From: CADEFX01 sp046154585
Lineage (GTDB): Bacteria; Pseudomonadota; Alphaproteobacteria; Rhizobiales; Hyphomicrobiaceae
Direction: 5' to 3'
Length of the DNA stretch: 64,000 nt
NCBI GenBank assembly: GCA_046154585.1
Contig: JBJXDX010000103.1
Span: 115,092-179,091 of the forward strand
Shown here: positions 8,826 through 16,249 of the stretch, one piece after another
How positions within the stretch are numbered: position 1 is the stretch's first letter
Layout: every line of letters starts with the position of its first letter
Notes under the pieces: generated by a model
The model's input: only the letters and a program-made list of their open reading frames with translations
Told to the model about the DNA's origin: nothing
The model's database searches: none
Program-made: the position numbers and the translations under genes

Positions 8826-9173
8826 ATGATTGCGCGCTTTGCCGGCCCGATCCCAACGCGCAGCCGCGCAACGGCCCACGATGGGATCGTCTACGCAGTC
8901 GCCACCGCCAAGAACAAAGCCGCTCCGCTTTACGAGCAGACGAAGGACGCACTCGCCCAGATCGACAGCACCCTTGCAGAGGCAGGCTCGAACAAGTCGC
9001 GTATTCTGCGCGCCACGGTCTACATCACGGACATGAGCCGCAAGCCGGAGATGGATCGGGCCTGGGACGAGTGGGTGGACCGGGCCAACCCGCCGCAGCG
9101 GGCCTGCATCGGCGTCACGCTCGCGGATCGGGACTTGGTCGAAATCCTGATCACCGCTGTGCAGGACAAATGA
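8826..9173 (+). CDS. RidA/YjgF/UK114-family protein
   Basis: 115 aa from the ATG at 8826 with AAGGAG about 9 bases upstream. RidA-fold features are visible: the C-terminal VTLADRDLVEILITA strand and the conserved Arg (PQRACIGV) that binds the carboxylate of imine substrates. The family hydrolyses reactive enamines/imines made by PLP enzymes, or acts in specific catabolic pathways. The N-terminus is slightly divergent (ATAHDGIVYAVATAKN instead of the usual SQ motif), so it may belong to an Rid subgroup. It stands alone, divergent from the channel gene and convergent with the glycerate kinase gene. Confidence 0.88.
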   Translation: MIARFAGPIPTRSRATAHDGIVYAVATAKNKAAPLYEQTKDALAQIDSTLAEAGSNKSRILRATVYITDMSRKPEMDRAWDEWVDRANPPQRACIGVTLADRDLVEILITAVQDK

Positions 9174-9258
9174 TCCAACGTTCAAATACGGGCGGCAGCG
9201 GAGGAGAACCTGCGGGCTTGCGGCAGCGATCCAGCTGACTCCCCCCACCTATTTCGGT

Positions 9259-10449
9259 CTATGCCCGTGGCGAAAGCCCGGTCTTTACCGCTTGCAATTC
9301 GATTCCAACCTGAACCATGCGCAGGGCATCATCGGCCGCACGCGTCAGGAGCTCACTCGCTTGGACCATGGCCTCTTCCAGCGTGCACGGACGCCTGATG
9401 ATGCTGGCGAACGCATCGATGCCATGCGCGAAGGTCTCGCTTGCGCCCTTTCCGAGGGTTCCTGCGAGAGCGATGACCGGAATGCCGAGCCGCTTCGCAC
9501 GATGCGCCACCTCGCACGGTACCTTGCCCAGCGGGCTCTGGCTGTCGAGACTTCCTTCCGCAGTGATCACGAGGTCGGCCTCTCGCAGCAATGGTTCGAA
9601 GTCCAGGTACCGCATCACAATGTCGAAACGCGGATGGAGGTTGGCCCCCAGCAGCGCCATCAATCCGGCACTAAGTCCGCCGGAGGCGCCACCGCCCGGT
9701 TGGACGCCGACGCTGTGCCCGGTGGCTTCGTGGATGCGTTTCGCGTAGATCTCAAGCCCGGCCTCGAGAAGGGCCACCTGCTCCGGCGTGGCTCCCTTCT
9801 GCGGGCCAAAGATACGTGCCACGCCGCGCTCACCAAGCAGCACGTTGTGCCAGTTCACGGCAACATCGATCTGCGTGCGCGGAACGCGGCGGTCGATCCC
9901 TGAGTGATCGATCTGCGCCAAGCGATGCAGCTCGCCGCCGCCAGGTCCAAGCTCGCGGCCGCGACTGTCGAGGAAGCGGACACCGAGCGCCTGGGCCATT
10001 CCCGCACCACCGTCGTTGACGCCTGAATCCCCACATCCGACAAGGATGCGCTCGGCGCCTGCATCCAGCGCCGCGGCGATCAGCTCTCCGACGCCGTAGC
10101 TCGTGGTCCGGGTCGGATCGCGCCGATCGCGCGGCACCAATCCCAGCCCCGCCGCTGCGGCGATCTCGATAACGGCGGTCGACGCGCTGGAGCCGCCCAG
10201 AAAACCGAAGAACGATTGTACGGGATCACCGACAGGCCCGGTGACGGTTGTGTGCCGCATCGTGCCGCTGGTGGCCTCAACCAGCACCTGCGTGAAGCCT
10301 TCCCCACCGTCGACCATCGGAGCGCGGAGGATGCGGGCCCCGGGCATGGCGGATCGCACGCCTGCCGCGATCGCTTCAGTCACGTCCTTGACGCCGAGGC
10401 TCTCCTTGAAACCGGAGGGAGCGATCAGGACCGAGATCGGCTTTTGCAT
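9259..10449 (-). CDS. glxK: glycerate kinase (GlxK / type 1 family)
   Basis: 396 aa from the ATG at 10449 (MQKPISVLIAPSGFKESL, the family's usual start). Diagnostic motifs: DGGEGF near residue 50, GCGDSGVNDGGAGMAQALG at about 160-178, a GGGASGGL loop and LVITAEGSLDSQSPLGKVP toward the C-terminus. It phosphorylates D-glycerate to 2- or 3-phosphoglycerate, closing glyoxylate/glycerate metabolism in the cytoplasm. The length is slightly above the usual 375-385 aa because of a C-terminal tail. No glyoxylate gene lies alongside it, so pathway context is lacking. Confidence 0.92.
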   Translation of the reverse strand: MQKPISVLIAPSGFKESLGVKDVTEAIAAGVRSAMPGARILRAPMVDGGEGFTQVLVEATSGTMRHTTVTGPVGDPVQSFFGFLGGSSASTAVIEIAAAAGLGLVPRDRRDPTRTTSYGVGELIAAALDAGAERILVGCGDSGVNDGGAGMAQALGVRFLDSRGRELGPGGGELHRLAQIDHSGIDRRVPRTQIDVAVNWHNVLLGERGVARIFGPQKGATPEQVALLEAGLEIYAKRIHEATGHSVGVQPGGGASGGLSAGLMALLGANLHPRFDIVMRYLDFEPLLREADLVITAEGSLDSQSPLGKVPCEVAHRAKRLGIPVIALAGTLGKGASETFAHGIDAFASIIRRPCTLEEAMVQASELLTRAADDALRMVQVGIELQAVKTGLSPRA

Positions 10450-10581
10450 CACCTGGGCCCTTGCGTGACGGCCGTGGCGGGCGGGACAACTGTTGATCCG
10501 CAACCGCGCGTGCTCAGCATGTCGATGGATCCTCCGTTAGGACCAGACAAAACAGGCCGAAGGCTGTCAGCAGCGTGGGTA

Positions 10582-11358
10582 TCATAGGGACCCGCGCCCG
10601 CTCAGCTCGTCAATGCGTGCGTCAACGTCACGGATTTCCTTTTGGGCCTCGAGCACGGGCTTCTGCTCGGCCTCCAGGATCTGCATTTCGATTTCCTCGA
10701 TCTGCGCGCGGGCACGCGCCACCTGCGCGGCGAGCCCACCGACCTCGCCTTCGGACCGAGCCAGATCGCGGCGCAGCCCCATGAGGCGGGCGACATTGAC
10801 GAGCTTGCGGCCGTGCATGTCATCGATCAGCCGTAGCTCGTCGCGGAACAGCTGAACCTCTTTCTCCCTGGCACGCTGCTGCATGAGGAGCCCGGCGACC
10901 TCATGGCGCACCTGAACGATACGTTGCCCGAGCAGTGCCTTCTGCCGGCGCACCGCCGCGCGCCGCGTCTCGAACAGGCGACGCTCACGCGCCGCTGCGG
11001 CGGCCGCCCCACGATCGCTCCTTGCAAACCCGCTCGGAAAATGCAGTTCCGTAGCAGCGTCGCGCTCGGCCTCCAATCGGACCTTTTCGGCGGTGAGTTG
11101 CGCGACGCGAGCTGGGGCGTTGCTGAGGTGCGCACCATTCCGAATTCCATTGCCCTTGACGCCCTGCAGATCGGGAACTTTGATTGCCACGTCGGAAAGC
11201 CCGATCTCGGCATCTGCGTGTGAGATCTGGCTGATCGGCGCCCATGCTGCCGCCCAAAGGCCGAGGATTGCGACCGCGGAGAGCAGAGATACGGGCCGCG
11301 CCAGCTGCCGCGCGCGCAGTCGTGACGCCGTGCTTGTCCCTTTATCGCAGCTGGCCAT
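10582..11358 (-). CDS. truncated HlyD-like coiled-coil membrane protein
   Basis: 258 aa from the ATG at 11358 (GGAGGTGAGC directly upstream). One N-terminal membrane anchor (about 22-42) is followed by long charged helices (about 85-255) of the type I secretion membrane-fusion kind, with RRAAVRRQKALLGQRIVQ and the hairpin turn DDMHGRKLVNVARLMGLRRDL. It stops at DARIDELSGRGSL, where HlyD/PrtE proteins go on for about 150 more residues into the lipoyl and beta-barrel domains. No ABC exporter or outer-membrane partner is encoded nearby. It lies 36 bp after the DUF6065 gene and is probably cotranscribed with it from the ECF promoter at 12149-12173. It may be a genuine short adaptor or a decayed gene; no frameshifted remainder is visible downstream. 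Confidence 0.7.
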   Translation of the reverse strand: MASCDKGTSTASRLRARQLARPVSLLSAVAILGLWAAAWAPISQISHADAEIGLSDVAIKVPDLQGVKGNGIRNGAHLSNAPARVAQLTAEKVRLEAERDAATELHFPSGFARSDRGAAAAAARERRLFETRRAAVRRQKALLGQRIVQVRHEVAGLLMQQRAREKEVQLFRDELRLIDDMHGRKLVNVARLMGLRRDLARSEGEVGGLAAQVARARAQIEEIEMQILEAEQKPVLEAQKEIRDVDARIDELSGRGSL

Positions 11359-11394
11359 GCTCACCTCCGGTCGTGCAACCGCGCAGTACACGTT

Positions 11395-12111
11395 TCAGCG
11401 CTGCGCGCGGGCCACGCGGCGGTACCAGCCCTCCGACGCTTTTGTGTTGTGCAGGATGCGCTCACGCTGTGCCTGTTCCTCAGCCGTCTCCGCGCGCACC
11501 TCGCCCGCCATGTGGGTGGTCTCGCGACGGAACGGAATGACCTGCACCAGCGGCGTGCCGCGCTCGAGCGTATACACACCGTCCGATGCGGTCGCGATGA
11601 ACGGAAAGTTGATCAGTGACTGGTAGGTGTCGGTATCGACGATGCCGGAGATGATCTCGACCACCGGGCTCGGCCGGTTGAGCGGCGGCACGAACAAACA
11701 ACTCCAGCCGGGCGGCGTCTTGATGGTCCAGTAGTTGTGCAGCTTGCAGGGCGGGCGCGGATCGCGCGGGTTGCCGGCCACCTGATGCAGCGCATGGTTG
11801 GAGATCATGACGCGGTCGATCTCCCAGCCGGCGTCAACCGTTTGCCCCTGATCCTTGATCTCGAGCCGGACCGTGGCGGCCACAGGCAAAATCCAGCCGG
11901 TCGTGAGTGCGTCGAGGAACGGCATGCACCGTTTGATGGTGAGTCCGTTATTCGATGCCGTCACATGGTTCTTGTCGACTGCCGGAAGCTTGCGGAACCA
12001 GTCGGGGACGACAGTCTTGGCCGGCACCGGCTCGGCGATGACGCCCAGATCTTTCGGATCGCAAACGAATGCGATACGCGGCTTGGCCAGCGGCTTCAGC
12101 ACTTTGAACAT
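11395..12111 (-). CDS. DUF6065-family protein
   Basis: 238 aa from the ATG at 12111 (AGGA about 10 bases upstream). The family hallmark is visible: PDWFRKLPAV near residue 38, then TIKRCMPFLDALTTGWILP around 58-76, a Trp/Asn-rich middle (KLHNYWTIKTPPGWSCLFVPP) and a late FIATASDGVYTLERGTPLVQVIPF strand. The function is unknown. There is no signal peptide or membrane segment, so it is probably cytoplasmic. It sits in the ECF regulon with its own GGAAT-N16-CGTT promoter and leads into the HlyD-like gene. The name rests on recall of the family pattern, not on a search. Confidence 0.75.
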   Translation of the reverse strand: MFKVLKPLAKPRIAFVCDPKDLGVIAEPVPAKTVVPDWFRKLPAVDKNHVTASNNGLTIKRCMPFLDALTTGWILPVAATVRLEIKDQGQTVDAGWEIDRVMISNHALHQVAGNPRDPRPPCKLHNYWTIKTPPGWSCLFVPPLNRPSPVVEIISGIVDTDTYQSLINFPFIATASDGVYTLERGTPLVQVIPFRRETTHMAGEVRAETAEEQAQRERILHNTKASEGWYRRVARAQR

Positions 12112-12148
12112 GGCGCTGTTCCTGTGTTTCGGTTTGTTGGAGGGAAAA

Positions 12149-12173
12149 AACGCCTGGGCGGGCGCGCTATTCC
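12149..12173 (-). promoter_or_regulatory. ECF-type promoter for the DUF6065/HlyD-like pair
   Basis: On the minus strand: GGAAT (12169-12173), 16 bases, CGTT (12149-12152), then a T-run. It lies about 37 bases before the DUF6065 start. The architecture is identical to three other boxes around the sigma-factor gene. Confidence 0.72.
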
Positions 12174-12231
12174 CTGCGCGCACGGCAATCTTCGGCAGGG
12201 ACGCCTTGTCCCGGTTCAGCAGGGCGATTCA

Positions 12232-12268
12232 CGTTTCGCATGGAAGCTTGGTGCTTCCATGCGAAACG
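12232..12268. repeat. 16-bp perfect inverted repeat (strong hairpin)
   Basis: CGTTTCGCATGGAAGC is followed after 5 bases (TTGGT) by its exact reverse complement. It begins 11 bases past the stop of the Ser/Asn-repeat gene, so it could end that transcript. There is no T-run, and the related hairpin at 6180-6217 suggests a dispersed palindromic element. Confidence 0.75.
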
Positions 12269-12278
12269 ATCGCGCGCC

Positions 12279-12587
12279 CTAGCGCCAGCGGCGCCTTGAG
12301 CTGTTGGAGCTCGAGTTCGAGGAGCTATTCGAGCTCCAGTTGGAAGACGAATTCGAGTTCGAGTTCGAAGAGCCGTTGGATGAGCTGTTGGACGACGAGT
12401 TGGAGGATGAGTTCGAGCTGGAGTTACCCGCCACCCGCGTGCGCGCCACGTCATCGGCAGCCGTCGGCTGGCCTTTGACGCCGAGTGTATCGGTCTCGAG
12501 CGGCGGTGTTCCGGCCTGCGCCCCGCCGACTGCAAGTGCAGCAGTCGCGATGCCGGCGAGAGTCGTGATTCTCACGGTTCTCTGCAT
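12279..12587 (-). CDS. exported Ser/Asn-repeat protein, function unknown
   Basis: 102 aa from the ATG at 12587 (AAGGAG about 9 bases upstream). A signal peptide (hydrophobic about 7-24, ending GGAQA) is followed by a short linker (TPPLETDTLGVKGQPTAADDVARTRVAG) and about 40 residues of near-perfect SSSN repeats with single Gly and Trp interruptions, then a basic RRRWR end. The low-complexity part is encoded by GAG/TTC/GAA-rich DNA on the opposite strand at 12301-12425. I recognise no family. It carries its own ECF-type promoter at 12645-12669, and a strong hairpin follows the stop. It could be a surface, adhesive or glycosylated polypeptide, or a protease substrate; that is inference. Confidence 0.75.
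   Translation of the reverse strand: MQRTVRITTLAGIATAALAVGGAQAGTPPLETDTLGVKGQPTAADDVARTRVAGNSSSNSSSNSSSNSSSNGSSNSNSNSSSNWSSNSSSNSSSNSSRRRWR
12301..12425 (-). repeat. tandem SSSN-coding repeat
   Basis: A degenerate 12-base unit encoding Ser-Ser-Ser-Asn is repeated about ten times within the small exported protein. Codons vary between copies (AGC, TCC, TCG; AAC, AAT), so the amino-acid pattern is kept better than the DNA pattern. Confidence 0.85.
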
Positions 12588-12644
12588 AGTCACGTTCTCC
12601 TTTATCACGCAGGCTGCGCCGTGATGACGACAGCCGCCCGGAGA

Positions 12645-12669
12645 AACGCCCGATCTCGCAACCTATTCC
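12645..12669 (-). promoter_or_regulatory. ECF-type promoter for the Ser/Asn-repeat gene
   Basis: On the minus strand: GGAAT (12665-12669), 16 bases, CGTT (12645-12648). It lies about 57 bases before the ATG at 12587 and just beyond the 3' end of the anti-sigma gene, giving this small gene its own start. Same architecture as the boxes at 12149, 14046 and 14133. Confidence 0.72.
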
Positions 12670-12695
12670 CCGGCGTCGTTGACGTCACCGCGGCT

Positions 12696-13493
12696 TCAAT
12701 TCGTCCAGCCGCGCTGGATGAGCGCGCGCTCTTCTTCGGGACTGAGTGCTGCCTGCGCTCCGAGCATCCCAAGGAGCCCATCGAGCACGTCCTTCTCCGA
12801 CACGCCGGACGGCTCGAAGTCTTGACCGGTTGCGCTCGGGGCTTGCGCGACCCGGGCGGCGCCTTCCATGACCCAGCCTCCATGCGTACGGCGGCAGGCG
12901 ACGCCGGCCGCGAGCGGCTGCTGGTCGGTTCCCGCCGGCAACACCTCGACCTCGCGGCAAGCGCGCCCGTTCCGGTCGCGGAATGTGGCGATGACGCCGA
13001 GGCGCCCGGCATGGCCGCTTTCACGGTCGATCTCCACGAAGCGCCCGCTCGGATAGCTCTCGAGCAAGCGGTGCAGTTGGCTTTCGGCGCGCACCGGCCC
13101 GAGTGGGAGCTGTTCGAGCGTCTGCGCCGGCTGGCGCGCAAAGAAGAGACCGGCACCAATGCCGAGCGCGAGGACAAACGCAGCGGCGAGCGGCATCGCA
13201 TAGGTGCGCATGCTGCCCGGGCGAAATCGTCGACGTTGCGGGCGGACAGTGGCATCACGCCTGGCGTTGCGATCGGGCCGCCTCCGGATCGTATCGATCA
13301 GAGCCTGCGGCACCGGCTCGTGCATCGGCGCATCGAACGCCTGAGCCGCCAGCATATTGGCCCGGCGCAGCTTTGCCAGAAGCTCCCGCGCCGCTGTGTC
13401 GGTCTTCAGATGCGACTCTACCCTCGCACGAGCATCGGTATCCAGCGCGCCGTCCGCGTAGGCGTTCAACGTCTCCTCATCCAGCCGCATCAT
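12696..13493 (-). CDS. anti-sigma factor (transmembrane)
   Basis: 265 aa. The N-terminal region (LDEETLNAYADGALDTDARARVESHLKTD, cited for position at about 3-31) is the sigma-binding module of RsiW/ChrR-like anti-sigma factors, here without the zinc-ligand His-x3-Cys-x2-Cys. One membrane helix (about 98-118) follows, then a periplasmic domain with a conserved REVEVLPAG segment and two cysteines. The start codon overlaps the sigma stop (ATGA), so translation is coupled. It should hold the sigma factor at the inner membrane until an envelope signal or proteolysis releases it. Confidence 0.85.
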   Translation of the reverse strand: MMRLDEETLNAYADGALDTDARARVESHLKTDTAARELLAKLRRANMLAAQAFDAPMHEPVPQALIDTIRRRPDRNARRDATVRPQRRRFRPGSMRTYAMPLAAAFVLALGIGAGLFFARQPAQTLEQLPLGPVRAESQLHRLLESYPSGRFVEIDRESGHAGRLGVIATFRDRNGRACREVEVLPAGTDQQPLAAGVACRRTHGGWVMEGAARVAQAPSATGQDFEPSGVSEKDVLDGLLGMLGAQAALSPEEERALIQRGWTN

Positions 13494-14017
13494 CGATCGG
13501 GACTTTCCTTAGTTTCATGTTGGCGCATGGGAGCCTCGAGAGCTTCGACCAGCTTGCGCCGGGCGCGCGACAGGCGGCTCATGATTGTACCGATGGGCAC
13601 ACCCAGGGTGTCGGCCGCTTCCTGGTAGCTCCGCCCGTCGATGGCGACCATCGCCAGCACGAGCCGCTGTTCCTCGGGCAGCCTGGCCACCTCGGCACGC
13701 ACGATCGCCAAGTCGGCCCTCGCTGCAGTTTGCTCGTGGATGCGCGCGTCATACGGCAGCGCATCCATGACCTCGGCACTGGCCTGCGGGCGGCGACCGG
13801 CATAACGCATGCGATCGATCCAGAGCGTTTGCATCATGCGGAACATCCAGCTGTCGAGCCGAGTTCCGGGTGTGAACTGATCGAGCCGGTCCAACGCCCG
13901 CTCGCAGGCCGCCTGGACGAGGTCATCCGCCGCCTCGCGCGAGCCGGTTTGCGCGTAGGCAAATCGCCTCAGTCGGGGCAGCAGCGCCACCATTTCCTCG
14001 CGAACATCGCTAATCAT
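13490..14017 (-). CDS. ECF RNA polymerase sigma factor
   Basis: 175 aa from the ATG at 14017 (MISDVREEM). A longer reading to 14062 would overlap the promoter's -10 box. Region 2 (about 8-75) contains the DLVQAACERALDRLDQF core and the SWMFRMMQTLWID motif. Region 4 (about 110-165) has LPEEQRLVLAMVAIDG and the helix-turn-helix SYQEAADTLGVPIGTIMSRLSRAR. There is no extra C-terminal domain. It is followed by the anti-sigma gene with a 4-base overlap and preceded by a GGAAT-N16-CGTT promoter, which implies autoregulation. Confidence 0.92.
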   Translation of the reverse strand: MISDVREEMVALLPRLRRFAYAQTGSREAADDLVQAACERALDRLDQFTPGTRLDSWMFRMMQTLWIDRMRYAGRRPQASAEVMDALPYDARIHEQTAARADLAIVRAEVARLPEEQRLVLAMVAIDGRSYQEAADTLGVPIGTIMSRLSRARRKLVEALEAPMRQHETKESPDR

Positions 14018-14045
14018 ACATCGGACCGATCTCTCCGGCGCCCAT

Positions 14046-14070
14046 AACGCCTGGCGGAACAAACTATTCC
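14046..14070 (-). promoter_or_regulatory. ECF-type promoter for the sigma/anti-sigma operon
   Basis: On the minus strand: GGAAT (14066-14070), 16 bases, CGTT (14046-14049), about 29 bases before the sigma start at 14017. It faces the protease promoter at 14133-14157. Confidence 0.75.
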
Positions 14071-14132
14071 ACGCCAGGTTACAGGCTGCTAATCCGAGCC
14101 CTCGGGGCGCGTCACCGCCGCGCCTGCCTGGA

Positions 14133-14157
14133 GGAATGAGGTGACGTCTCAGCCGTT
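14133..14157 (+). promoter_or_regulatory. ECF-type promoter for the S8 protease gene
   Basis: GGAAT (14133-14137), 16 bases, CGTT (14154-14157), about 42 bases before the ATG at 14200. Same spacing and boxes as the divergent sigma-operon promoter, so one sigma factor can serve both. Confidence 0.75.
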
Positions 14158-14199
14158 GTTAGCCCCTACGGGGCACGCGGCGACGAAGGAAGAACGGCA

Positions 14200-15486
14200 A
14201 TGCTAAAGAAAATGCTGGTGCTGATGATTGTTGCCGGGGCATGGACCTCGGGCGGCGTCACATTGGTGTCCTTGTCGACGCCTGCACTGGCCGACGATGA
14301 CGATCGCCGCGGTCCGCGCTTGCGATTTGGCCCTGATCTGAGGTTGCCGCGGATTTTGGGGCTGCCAGGCGGCATGACCCGCCATGCTCAGCGGCGCGTT
14401 CGTTCCATGCCGCGCCGGGAGATCGTTGCCATCGGCCTTTCACCTGCCGATCTCGACCGCTTGGTGGCGCAGGGCTTCACGCTTCTGCGCAACCAGCAGA
14501 TCGGTCTCCTCGGTACGACGCTTGCCCGGCTGCGCGTGCCCCGCCGCGTTGGTACGCGGCAGGCACTCGAAATGGCGGCGAGGACCGCGCCTGGAGCCAG
14601 TTTCGCCAACAACGACCTCTACCGGCGTCTGCTGCAGGCCGCGTACAGGCCCAGTGGCGGGAGTTGCGGACACCGGTGCGAAGCCTTTGAGCTCACAGCA
14701 TGGACGCAATCCATCGGCCGGTGCGGCACCGATGTTCGCATCGGCGTCGTCGATACGGCAGTAGACCTTGCGCATCCGAGCTTGCGGGGCGCGCGCGTCA
14801 CGTTGCGCACCGTGCGCAGCCCGGACCGGTCGGCCTCCGACGCTGATCACGGGACTGCCATCGTGAGCCTCCTGGTCGGCAAGACCGACTCGGAAGTCGC
14901 CGGCATCATCCCCGGCGCGCACGTGCTGGTCGCGGATGCCTTTCATGGCAAGGGCCAGGGCAGCAGCGCCGACGTCTACGACCTGATCGTCGGCATCGAC
15001 TGGCTCGTCTCGGAAGGTATCGGGGTTCTGAACCTCAGCCTGAGTGGCCCGGACAACGACCAGCTGCAGCGCGCCATCGCGCGTGTGCAAGAGAGGGGCA
15101 CACTCGTGGTCGCCGCCTCGGGTCGTCCCGACCGGAACCGGCTGTCGGGCTATCCCGCCCGGTATGCGGGTGTCATCGCGGTTTCCGCAGTCGACAATCG
15201 GCTGCGGCCGTCGCGCCTCGCGATCCGCGGTCAACACATTACGTTTGCAGCGCCCGGGGCCGGCATCGCGGTTGCGCAAACGCCCTCCGGTGTCCGGCGT
15301 GTGGAGGGAACATCCTTCGCCGCGCCGTTCGTTACGGCCGCGTACGCCGTTGGACTTGGCCGCAAGCAGAACGGAGCCGAGCTGACCGACCTTCTGGCCC
15401 GATCGGCCAAGGATCTGGGCTCGCCCGGCCGCGATCCGATCTATGGCTGGGGCCTGCTGCAGTTTTCAGGTCTTCCATCCTGTTGA
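14200..15486 (+). CDS. exported subtilisin-like serine protease (S8)
   Basis: 428 aa. The signal peptide (about 1-31, ending TPALA) precedes an acidic/basic pro-region (32-150) with RNQQIGLLGTTLARLRVP, which looks like the propeptide fold. The catalytic triad is Asp185 (GVVDTAVD), His217 (DADHGTAIV) and Ser372 (GTSFAAPFV). The oxyanion-hole Asn expected in AAGN is replaced (AASGRPDR), which could lower activity. It is transcribed divergently from the sigma/anti-sigma operon behind a matching ECF promoter. Likely roles are processing of an envelope or exported protein, such as the neighbouring Ser/Asn-repeat protein, or of the anti-sigma factor itself; both are inference. Confidence 0.9.
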   Translation: MLKKMLVLMIVAGAWTSGGVTLVSLSTPALADDDDRRGPRLRFGPDLRLPRILGLPGGMTRHAQRRVRSMPRREIVAIGLSPADLDRLVAQGFTLLRNQQIGLLGTTLARLRVPRRVGTRQALEMAARTAPGASFANNDLYRRLLQAAYRPSGGSCGHRCEAFELTAWTQSIGRCGTDVRIGVVDTAVDLAHPSLRGARVTLRTVRSPDRSASDADHGTAIVSLLVGKTDSEVAGIIPGAHVLVADAFHGKGQGSSADVYDLIVGIDWLVSEGIGVLNLSLSGPDNDQLQRAIARVQERGTLVVAASGRPDRNRLSGYPARYAGVIAVSAVDNRLRPSRLAIRGQHITFAAPGAGIAVAQTPSGVRRVEGTSFAAPFVTAAYAVGLGRKQNGAELTDLLARSAKDLGSPGRDPIYGWGLLQFSGLPSC

Positions 15487-15517
15487 GCGCAGCCGGCCGC
15501 GCTCGTCACCTTCAGCG

Positions 15518-16045
15518 TCATGCGGCTGCCTCATTTTGGGGAATGCGACCGAGCAGTTGAGCGGCGAGGCGATTGTCACAGCACGGCTGTGTGGATATGC
15601 GGTCCAATATCACGAGATGATTGATGGCTCGGCGCTGCAACAGGGCAAACAGGCAACCGCCATAGTAGCCCAGGCGATAGTTTCGCCGAACGCCCAACGG
15701 TGCAGAAGCTGGCGCGATAGGCAGGAAACCCCACCGCGCATAGTGGTGCGCGTGGCTACGGCCCGTGATCATGAAGATGCGATCGGGCTGGTCCGTCAAG
15801 ATCGTTTCGATGAGCTTGGCCGCAAAGCCGCGCTTCCGCCACTCGCGCGCTACTACCAGCGTTGCTAACTCTTTCGAGCCGTCGCGATGGACCCTGAGTT
15901 GAACGGCGCCCATGATTGCAGCGTCGTTCGTAGCAACTACGAAATTTGGCCAGCTGAGCCCGGTCGGATTGACGCGCTCACCGCGCGCCAAGGAATGGAT
16001 CGCTTCTTGGTCGCCAGCCACGGCTCGGCGGACTAGTACTGTCAT
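15518..16045 (-). CDS. GNAT-family N-acetyltransferase
   Basis: 175 aa, ATG at 16045 with AGGAGG 7 bases upstream. The acetyl-CoA binding motif A appears as ELATLVVAREWRKRGFAAKLIETIL (positions about 59-83), with the Arg/Gly-x-Gly loop in the degenerate form REWRKRGFA. YARWGFLPI follows, as in motif B. The acceptor substrate is not predictable. It is convergent with the protease gene, 31 bp away, and has no ECF box. Confidence 0.8.
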   Translation of the reverse strand: MTVLVRRAVAGDQEAIHSLARGERVNPTGLSWPNFVVATNDAAIMGAVQLRVHRDGSKELATLVVAREWRKRGFAAKLIETILTDQPDRIFMITGRSHAHHYARWGFLPIAPASAPLGVRRNYRLGYYGGCLFALLQRRAINHLVILDRISTQPCCDNRLAAQLLGRIPQNEAAA

Positions 16046-16249
16046 CTGCGCCTCCTATTGAAGGGGCGCGGTTTAGCGCGATCCGGTTCGGCTAGGTGTT
16101 CCGGAGGGAATAGCAGCCGACAAGATGGTGATCCGATTGGAGGCTCTGTCTCGAAACGTCAGATCGCCAACTGGTCGTCAGAGATTGAGCCAAAAAAAGG
16201 ACACCGTGATTGGGCCAGCCACGCTCAGGTCTTGAAATGCAGTGAGGAA

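Noticed and set aside
12304..12624. 106-codon Glu/Phe-rich frame antisense to the Ser/Asn-repeat gene
   Set aside because: It is the mirror of the SSSN repeat; the minus-strand gene has a signal peptide, ribosome site and promoter, this frame has none.
12645..14157. The four GGAAT boxes as chance matches
   Set aside because: Each has the same spacer and sits at a plausible distance before a start in one 2-kb module; four chance coincidences are unlikely.
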